From DATFLK01 sp035267815 (GTDB lineage Bacteria > Pseudomonadota > Zetaproteobacteria > Mariprofundales > Mariprofundaceae), in NCBI GenBank assembly GCA_035267815.1, contig DATFLK010000029.1, forward strand, positions 1 to 15,402: a stretch of 15,402 bases of DNA, in the 5' to 3' direction. Both the position numbers and the translations under genes were made by a program. Below the pieces are notes generated by a model, which did not search any database, was not told where the DNA came from, and saw only the letters and a list, made by a program, of their open reading frames with translations. Positions within the stretch are counted from its first letter, which is position 1. Each line of letters begins with the position of its first letter. Shown here one piece after another: positions 7,479 through 11,757 of the stretch.

Positions 7479-7852
7479 ATGCACAGGCACAGGGCCTGAT
7501 CAATGCCGGGGTTCAGATCCCGGAAATTCCTGACAAGCTTTTCTTCTCCATCCGGGAGGTGAGTGAACTCTGTGATGTCGAGGCGCATGTGCTGCGCTAC
7601 TGGGAGACGGAGTTCCGGCACATCAAGCCAGTCAAGAAGAGCGGCAACAGAAGGTTTTACCGGCAGAAGGATATCTATACCATTCTGCATATTAAGCATC
7701 TTCTGTATGATCTTAATTTCACCATCAAAGGCGCTAGGAAACGGCTGATGAATGGTGACATTAACGATTTGGCGGAGCAGAATAACACGCAGGATACATT
7801 GAAGATGCTGAAGCAGGAGTTGGTGACTGTACTTGAACTTCTGGATGATTGA
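7475..7852 (+). CDS. Small MerR-family transcriptional regulator
   Basis: This 125-residue protein has an N-terminal winged-helix MerR DNA-binding domain: KLFFSIREVSELCDVEAHVLRYWETEF (about 21-47), with the NRRFYRQKDIYTIL wing and second helix at about 58-71. A short helical tail follows (about 95-125), suited to the antiparallel coiled coil of MerR dimers. No cysteine cluster or effector domain is present, so metal sensing of the MerR or CueR kind is not supported. It is the uncharacterised regulator that commonly sits between ihfA and a tRNA-Pro gene in proteobacteria, as it does here. Translation is coupled to ihfA by the ATGA overlap. Its targets are unknown. Confidence 0.92.
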   Translation: MNAQAQGLINAGVQIPEIPDKLFFSIREVSELCDVEAHVLRYWETEFRHIKPVKKSGNRRFYRQKDIYTILHIKHLLYDLNFTIKGARKRLMNGDINDLAEQNNTQDTLKMLKQELVTVLELLDD

Positions 7853-7877
7853 TTATCCCGTTTTTCGCCATTGCACG

Positions 7878-7883
7878 TATAAT
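7878..7883 (+). promoter_or_regulatory. Consensus -10 box for tRNA-Pro
   Basis: A perfect TATAAT lies at 7878-7883, nine bases before the mature tRNA-Pro 5' end, so transcription would start almost at the tRNA itself. No good -35 is found 16-18 bases upstream (the region reads ATCCCG). A T5 run at 7861-7865 lies between merR and this box, but no stem precedes it, so I do not call a terminator. Confidence 0.45.
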
Positions 7884-7891
7884 CGATGTTT

Positions 7892-7968
7892 CGGGACGTA
7901 GCGCAGCCTGGTAGCGCACCAGTCTGGGGGACTGGTGGTCGGAGGTTCAAATCCTCTCGTCCCGACCA
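7892..7968 (+). tRNA. tRNA-Pro (anticodon GGG)
   Basis: The 77-base gene folds as a complete cloverleaf. The acceptor stem pairs CGGGACG (7892-7898) with CGTCCCG (7958-7964), followed by discriminator A and an encoded CCA (7966-7968). The D stem is GCGC/GCGC. The anticodon stem is CCAGT/ACTGG around the loop CTGGGGG, giving anticodon GGG, which reads CCC and CCU. The T arm is GGAGG-TTCAAAT-CCTCT. No terminator follows, and pcm begins 30 bases downstream. An antisense reading frame of the well-known spurious type crosses this gene. Confidence 0.98.
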
Positions 7969-7998
7969 TTTCCGCAGCGCCCGTACCTGCAGGGTTCG

Positions 7999-8652
7999 AT
8001 GATGAATCGGCAGCGTACGGGCCCTGCTCTCGAGCGGCCAAGATCGCGTATGGTGGCAGAGCAGCTCAAGGCTCGCGGTATCGGGGATGAGCGCGTGCTG
8101 GACGCCATGATGTGTGTGCCGCGACACCTCTTCGTCGATGCTGCCCTGACCAGTCATGCCTATCAGGACTCCTCCCTTCCGATCGGTGAAGGGCAAACCA
8201 TCTCCCAACCCTATATGGTGGCCCGTATGAGCGAACTCCTTGAGTTGAAAGGCCATGAACGAGTATTGGAGATCGGCACCGGTTGCGGATACCAGACAGC
8301 GGTGCTTTCACGGCTCTGCCGCCGGGTGTACAGCATCGAGCGTATCGCCTGCCTGCATGAACGCGCCCGCGCCAATCTGCGTGCTGCCCGGCATGCCAAT
8401 GTTATGCTAAAGTGCGGCGATGGTGTGCAGGGATGGGAGGAGTATGCCCCGTTCGATGCCGTGCTCGCAGCGGCCGGCGGCGAGCAGGTTCCTGATGTCT
8501 GGTTGCAACAGATGCGCGACGGCGGCGTGCTGGTCATGCCGGTCGGCAATACCGGATCCCATACGCTGATCCGTATTCGCCGGCATGGAGATCAGTATAC
8601 CGAAGAACGCCTTGATGCCTGCAACTTCGTGCCACTTGTGCACGGAGCCTGA
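7999..8652 (+). CDS. pcm: Protein-L-isoaspartate O-methyltransferase
   Basis: This cytosolic repair enzyme uses S-adenosylmethionine to methylate isoaspartyl residues that form in ageing proteins, so that they can revert to aspartate. The 217-residue protein shows VPRHLFVD (about 40-47), the substrate-side motif LPIGEGQTISQPYMVARM (about 60-77) and the SAM-binding motif VLEIGTGCGYQT (about 89-100), with FVPLVHG at the end. It is slightly longer than the E. coli protein. ATG 8002, three bases downstream, has better spacing from AGGG at 7991-7994 and is equally possible. Pcm is classically linked to nlpD and rpoS, as it is here, but surE is not directly upstream; tRNA-Pro takes that place. Confidence 0.96.
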   Translation: MMNRQRTGPALERPRSRMVAEQLKARGIGDERVLDAMMCVPRHLFVDAALTSHAYQDSSLPIGEGQTISQPYMVARMSELLELKGHERVLEIGTGCGYQTAVLSRLCRRVYSIERIACLHERARANLRAARHANVMLKCGDGVQGWEEYAPFDAVLAAAGGEQVPDVWLQQMRDGGVLVMPVGNTGSHTLIRIRRHGDQYTEERLDACNFVPLVHGA

Positions 8653-8662
8653 TGTCGGAGGG

Positions 8663-9268
8663 ATGAGCCGGTTTAATCCCTTCGGCTGGTTAAGGCGTTG
8701 TTACCACTGGACCCTGTCGTGGGCAGACCATCCCCAGGCCCGTGTCGCGCTCTTCCTGATCGCCATGATCGAGGCCAGTATCTTTCCGATTCCCCCGGAT
8801 GTGTTGCTGATCGCCCTTGCGCTGGGTCGTCCGGAGCTTGGCATGCGTCTGGCGCTGATCTCGACCGCTGGATCGACGCTCGGTGCGGTGATCGGCTTCG
8901 GGATTGGCATGCTGCTCTTCAACAGCGTGGCCGAACCCCTGCTCCATTTCTACGGGATGATGGGACAGTTTGATCATGTGCAGTCGCTGTTCCTTGCCTA
9001 TGGGCTTTGGGTCGTGCTGGTGGCCGGCTTCTCCCCGGTTCCGTTCAAGGTGGTGACGATTGCCGCAGGGGCGTTCGGGCTTCCCGTCGCAGGCTTTCTC
9101 GCCGCGGTCGTGGTGTCGCGCGGCACCCGATTTTTCCTCGAGGGAGGGATGTTGATGTGGGGAGGCGAGCGGTTGCGTGCGCTGGTTGAACGTCATTTCG
9201 AGGTCTTGACGGTGGCTGTGGTGGTGTTGGTTGCCGCCGGGTTCGTGTTGTTGTGGTGGTGGCGGTAA
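8663..9268 (+). CDS. YqaA/DedA-family inner-membrane protein
   Basis: This is a membrane protein of about 201 residues of the SNARE-associated (DedA/YqaA) family, whose members are linked to membrane homeostasis and some to undecaprenyl-phosphate or phospholipid translocation. It has YHWTLSWADHP near the N-terminus, then EASIFPIPPDVLLIALALGR (about 37-56), the conserved GFSPVPFK (122-129) and VVSRGTRFFLEGG (about 150-162), plus hydrophobic segments at about 28-52, 65-88, 114-155 and 181-200. ATG 8663 gives the usual family N-terminus, although GGAGGG (8657-8662) sits directly against it with no spacer. The frame is open back to 8585, but that would overlap pcm by 68 bases. The gene lies 10 bases after pcm and overlaps the next gene by 16 bases. 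Confidence 0.88.
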   Translation: MSRFNPFGWLRRCYHWTLSWADHPQARVALFLIAMIEASIFPIPPDVLLIALALGRPELGMRLALISTAGSTLGAVIGFGIGMLLFNSVAEPLLHFYGMMGQFDHVQSLFLAYGLWVVLVAGFSPVPFKVVTIAAGAFGLPVAGFLAAVVVSRGTRFFLEGGMLMWGGERLRALVERHFEVLTVAVVVLVAAGFVLLWWWR

Positions 9269-10029
9269 GAGCGCTCATTCTCCTGTTGGGATGCATGCTG
9301 ACGGCGTGCTACAAGGTCGATCTGCCCTATTATAGCGATGACGATACCACATATACGATCTACAACGTGCAGGATGGCGATACGCTCTACAGCATCGGCC
9401 AGCGGCTCGGCATCGATTACAAGGTGCTGGCGCGCCGAAATCATATCCCCTATCCCTATACCATCTATGTGGGGCAGCGGCTCTATCTCCGGCGTCCCGC
9501 GCCGCCGCCCAGCTATATGCCGCTGCCTCAGGAGAAGAAGCCGCAGTCGAAGCATGCCGACAGGCGGAAACACAAGCACAAGGCGCATGCATCGCACCGG
9601 CACAAAAAGGCCTCCGGCCCCTCCTTTCATGGCAACAGGGCGCGTGCCTCTCATGTTCACTTGCGCTGGCCGCTCAAGGGCAGGGTGCTCGACCGATTCG
9701 GCAAGCACCACCATCGGGTGCATGACGGGATCGATATCGCCGCACCGGAAGGCACGCCCGTGCGTGCCGCCGCCGCCGGCGAGGTGGTCTATGCCGACAG
9801 CAGGCTCGCCGGTTACGGGCGGCTGATCATCATCCGTCATACGCGTGATCTGTTTACCGCCTATGCGCGCAATCAGCGGAACCTGGTGCACCGGGGCGAG
9901 CATGTGAAGGCGGGTCAGATTATTGCACGTGTCGGCAATACGGGCAGGAGAACTGCACCGTTTCTCCATTTCGAGATACGGCGCGGCACGACACCGGTGA
10001 ATCCGGGTGCCTATCTGCCCAAGCGCTGA
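9253..10029 (+). CDS. nlpD: NlpD-like lipoprotein with LysM and degenerate LytM (M23) domains
   Basis: NlpD-type proteins are envelope lipoproteins that bind peptidoglycan and activate cell-division amidases. The 258-residue protein begins with a lipoprotein signal ending in LTAC (Cys19). A LysM domain follows at about 34-79 (YTIYNVQDGDTLYSIGQRLGI...VGQRLYL), then a His/Lys-rich linker (about 98-136) and an M23 fold (about 137-258). The metal-ligand motif HDGID (His157, Asp161) and His239 remain. The two positions usually holding catalytic histidines are Arg206 (YAR) and Phe237 (FLHFEI), so hydrolase activity is unlikely. The start is one of three consecutive GTG codons (9253, 9256, 9259) inside the end of yqaA, without a clear Shine-Dalgarno sequence, which suggests coupling. 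The location before an rpoS-like gene supports the NlpD name. Confidence 0.88.
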   Translation: MVVAVRALILLLGCMLTACYKVDLPYYSDDDTTYTIYNVQDGDTLYSIGQRLGIDYKVLARRNHIPYPYTIYVGQRLYLRRPAPPPSYMPLPQEKKPQSKHADRRKHKHKAHASHRHKKASGPSFHGNRARASHVHLRWPLKGRVLDRFGKHHHRVHDGIDIAAPEGTPVRAAAAGEVVYADSRLAGYGRLIIIRHTRDLFTAYARNQRNLVHRGEHVKAGQIIARVGNTGRRTAPFLHFEIRRGTTPVNPGAYLPKR

Positions 10030-10031
10030 GC

Positions 10032-10060
10032 TTGACACGGGACACGTGATACTGTGTTCT
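10032..10060 (+). promoter_or_regulatory. Perfect -35 box after nlpD
   Basis: TTGACA (10032-10037) matches the -35 consensus exactly and starts three bases after the nlpD stop. At 17 bases the -10 position reads TGTTCT (10055-10060), with only 3 of 6 matches, so promoter activity is uncertain. A transcript from here would pass through the terminator-like hairpin at 10071-10104 before reaching rpoS. Confidence 0.25.
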
Positions 10061-10070
10061 GTTGTTCATG

Positions 10071-10104
10071 CGAAAAATGGTGACGCGTGTCACGGCCTTT
10101 TTCG
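10071..10104 (+). terminator. Terminator-like inverted repeat between nlpD and rpoS
   Basis: The outer arms CGAAAAA (10071-10077) and TTTTTCG (10098-10104) are perfectly complementary. Inside them, GTGAC (10080-10084) pairs with GTCAC (10089-10093) around a GCGT loop. The T5 tract on the 3' side gives the A-tract/stem/T-tract form of a Rho-independent terminator. The GC core is only 5 bp and is separated from the T tract by GGCC, so it may be leaky or act as an attenuator rather than a full stop. It would separate the nlpD transcript from rpoS. Confidence 0.45.
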
Positions 10105-10117
10105 TAGAGGTCTGCCA

Positions 10118-10198
10118 TATAAAGAAGTTCTGCGGATGTATGGTGACGAGCGAGCATGGTTTTCCGCAAGAGGCGCGTAGGCGCCTCGTCGCCGGGGG
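10118..10198 (+). promoter_or_regulatory. rpoS leader: -10-like box and foldable element at the ribosome binding site
   Basis: TATAAA (10118-10123) is a good -10 match downstream of the terminator-like repeat, but no -35 of quality lies upstream. Two alternative stems involve the sequence next to the Shine-Dalgarno GGGGG (10194-10198). One is a 9-bp helix with one G-U pair, GGTGACGAG (10142-10150) with CTCGTCGCC (10185-10193). The other is a 7-bp hairpin GAGGCGC/GCGCCTC (10170-10176 with 10181-10187, loop GTAG). They share 10185-10187, so both cannot form in full. Control of rpoS translation by leader structure is well established in E. coli; here it is inferred from complementarity only. Confidence 0.35.
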
Positions 10199-10204
10199 TA
10201 AGGT

Positions 10205-11050
10205 ATGACCAAACGTCATAGTGTGGATCCCATGACGCTCTATATGCGCGAAATATCGCGCTATGATCTGCTTACCGCCGAGCAGGAGGTGGAGCTGGCT
10301 CGCGCCATCGCCAAGGGGGACGAGCAGTCCCGTCAGACTATGATCAATGCCAATCTGCGACTGGTCGTCAAGATCGCCCGCCGCTACATCAACCGGGGCC
10401 TGCCGCTCTCGGATCTGATTGAGGAGGGCAACATCGGACTGATGCGGGCGGTCGAGAAGTTCGACGATGCCCATGGCTGCCGTTTCTCGACCTATGCCAC
10501 GTGGTGGATACGACAATCGGTGGAACGGGCCATCATGAACCAGGCCCGGACCATTCGTCTGCCGGTCCATGTCGGCAAGGAGTTCAACGCCATGCTGCGC
10601 ACCGCCAGCACCCTCCGTTCCGAACTGGGGCGCGAGCCTACGGAAAGAGAGGTCGCGGAGCGTATGGGTAAGGATCCGCAGCGCATCCAGGATCTTCAGG
10701 GTGCCAACCAGCATACCGAAAGCGCCGACGAACTGCTGCACGAGGATGGCGATTTCACCCTCTACGATGTCACGGAGGATGCCGGTGCCGAGCTTCCCGG
10801 CGACCATCTCGACGCCACGGTTCGTACCGATCTGCTGAATTCATGGCTCGGCCTGCTTTCGGAGAAGGAGCGCGAGGTGGTCGGTTTGCGCTACGGCCTT
10901 GATTCGAGCGGCGAACCCTGGACGCTGGAGGCGATTGGAAAACATCTGGGCGTCACGCGTGAACGTATCCGCCAGATTCAGGTAGGAGCGTTAAGTAAGT
11001 TGCGCCATATTATTGCCTCGACGGAGATGAGTCTGGAAGAGGTGCTGTAG
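10205..11050 (+). CDS. rpoS: RpoS-like RNA polymerase sigma factor
   Basis: This is a sigma-70-family factor of the stationary-phase/general-stress type that directs RNA polymerase to its promoters. The 281-residue protein has region 1.2 (DPMTLYMREISRYDLLTAEQEVELARAI, about 8-35), region 2 (NLRLVVKIARRY about 50-61, DLIEEGNIGLMRAVEKFD about 70-87, FSTYATWWIRQSVERAIMNQ about 94-113), region 3 (about 117-200) and region 4 with TLEAIGKHLGVTRERIRQIQ (about 240-259). It is shorter than the approximately 330-residue E. coli RpoS, mostly because it lacks the N-terminal extension before region 1.2. The rpoS call rests on domain content plus the pcm-nlpD context; RpoH and the major RpoD fit less well in length and sequence. 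The ribosome binding site is GGGGG at 10194-10198, and apt starts 4 bases after the stop. Confidence 0.9.
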   Translation: MTKRHSVDPMTLYMREISRYDLLTAEQEVELARAIAKGDEQSRQTMINANLRLVVKIARRYINRGLPLSDLIEEGNIGLMRAVEKFDDAHGCRFSTYATWWIRQSVERAIMNQARTIRLPVHVGKEFNAMLRTASTLRSELGREPTEREVAERMGKDPQRIQDLQGANQHTESADELLHEDGDFTLYDVTEDAGAELPGDHLDATVRTDLLNSWLGLLSEKEREVVGLRYGLDSSGEPWTLEAIGKHLGVTRERIRQIQVGALSKLRHIIASTEMSLEEVL

Positions 11051-11054
11051 TCGC

Positions 11055-11573
11055 ATGGAATCCATCCGGTTGCGCGATTATGTCCGCGACATCCCCGATT
11101 TTCCCAAGTCCGGTATCGTATTCAAGGATATTACGCCACTCCTGGCCGACGGGGACGCCTTTTCGGCCACGATCTCCGAGTTGGCCTGTTTCGTACCGAA
11201 CGATACGGATATAATTGTCGGTATAGAGTCGCGCGGATTTCTGTTCGGTGCAGCGCTGGCCCAGCAAACCGGGCTCGGATTCGTGCCGGTGCGCAAGCCG
11301 GGCAAGCTGCCGGCCGAGGTGCACGGCATCGATTACGAGCTTGAGTACGGCATGGATCGCCTGGAGATTCACCGTGATGCCCTCTCCGAGGGGCATAAGG
11401 TGCTCATCGTAGACGATCTTCTGGCCACCGGCGGTACAGCCCGGGCCACCGTCGATTTGGTGCGTCATCTGGGTGGTGAGGTGGCAGCCTGTCTCTTTGT
11501 CATCGAGCTCGGATTTCTCAAGGGACGTAAGTTACTGCAAGACGTCAATGTGCATAGCCTGATCCAGTATTAA
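11055..11573 (+). CDS. apt: Adenine phosphoribosyltransferase
   Basis: This purine-salvage enzyme converts adenine and PRPP to AMP and pyrophosphate in the cytosol. The 172-residue protein has the family length. It shows the N-terminal RDIPDFPKSGIVFKDITPLL (about 11-30), GIESRGFLFGAALA (about 56-69), VRKPGKLP (about 79-86) and the PRPP-binding loop VLIVDDLLATGGTA (about 116-129). Its ATG follows the rpoS stop by 4 bases without a well-placed Shine-Dalgarno sequence (the nearest purine run is about 14 bases upstream), so it is probably translated by coupling to rpoS. That would place a nucleotide-salvage gene under rpoS transcription and translation. No clear terminator follows. Confidence 0.96.
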   Translation: MESIRLRDYVRDIPDFPKSGIVFKDITPLLADGDAFSATISELACFVPNDTDIIVGIESRGFLFGAALAQQTGLGFVPVRKPGKLPAEVHGIDYELEYGMDRLEIHRDALSEGHKVLIVDDLLATGGTARATVDLVRHLGGEVAACLFVIELGFLKGRKLLQDVNVHSLIQY

Positions 11574-11601
11574 AAAGCACGATGTTTGACCGTGTTTCAG
11601 T

Positions 11602-11640
11602 GTATGCATACGTGCACGCTTCCTTCGTTGCAGGTATGAT
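11602..11640 (+). promoter_or_regulatory. Adjoining palindromes and -10 box before tRNA-Arg
   Basis: A perfect 10-bp palindrome GTATGCATAC (11602-11611) adjoins a perfect 8-bp palindrome CGTGCACG (11611-11618), sharing one base. A -10-like TATGAT (11635-11640, 5 of 6 matches) lies 12 bases before the mature tRNA-Arg end and is followed by a GC-rich stretch. The second palindrome occupies the expected -35 position (GTGCAC at 11612-11617, 17 bases from the -10), which does not match the consensus. This is the likely tRNA-Arg promoter, and the palindromes may bind a regulator. Confidence 0.35.
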
Positions 11641-11652
11641 GCGCACACGATC

Positions 11653-11729
11653 GCCCTCGTAGCTCAGCTGGATAGAGCAACGGTTTCCTAAACCGTAGGC
11701 CGCAGGTTCGAACCCTGCCGAGGGCACCA
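11653..11729 (+). tRNA. tRNA-Arg (anticodon CCT)
   Basis: The 77-base gene has a full cloverleaf. The acceptor stem pairs GCCCTCG (11653-11659) with CGAGGGC (11719-11725), followed by discriminator A and an encoded CCA (11727-11729). The D stem is GCTC/GAGC. The anticodon stem ACGGT/ACCGT encloses the loop TTCCTAA, giving anticodon CCT, which reads AGG. The T arm is GCAGG-TTCGAAC-CCTGC. The gyrA start lies 28 bases downstream with no terminator between. The antisense frame over this gene is a familiar spurious ORF. Confidence 0.98.
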
Positions 11730-11757
11730 TGATTCATTGAAGGGGAGTTCCATCAAT

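Noticed and set aside
7849..7870. Possible terminator after merR (T5 at 7861-7865)
   Set aside because: No stem precedes the T run, so it lacks the hairpin needed for Rho-independent termination.
7853..8041. Minus-strand reading frame over tRNA-Pro (contains GFEPPTTSPPDWCATRLRY)
   Set aside because: This is the familiar spurious translation of the antisense of a tRNA gene, often misannotated as a protein. It has no ribosome binding site and is fully explained by the tRNA.
8585..8662. Upstream extension of the YqaA frame to ATG 8585
   Set aside because: It would overlap pcm by 68 bases and add a non-homologous N-terminus; ATG 8663 fits the family.
11545..11730. Minus-strand reading frame over tRNA-Arg (contains GFEPAAYGLGNRCSIQLSYE)
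   Set aside because: Another well-known antisense-tRNA artefact; the bases are accounted for by the tRNA cloverleaf.
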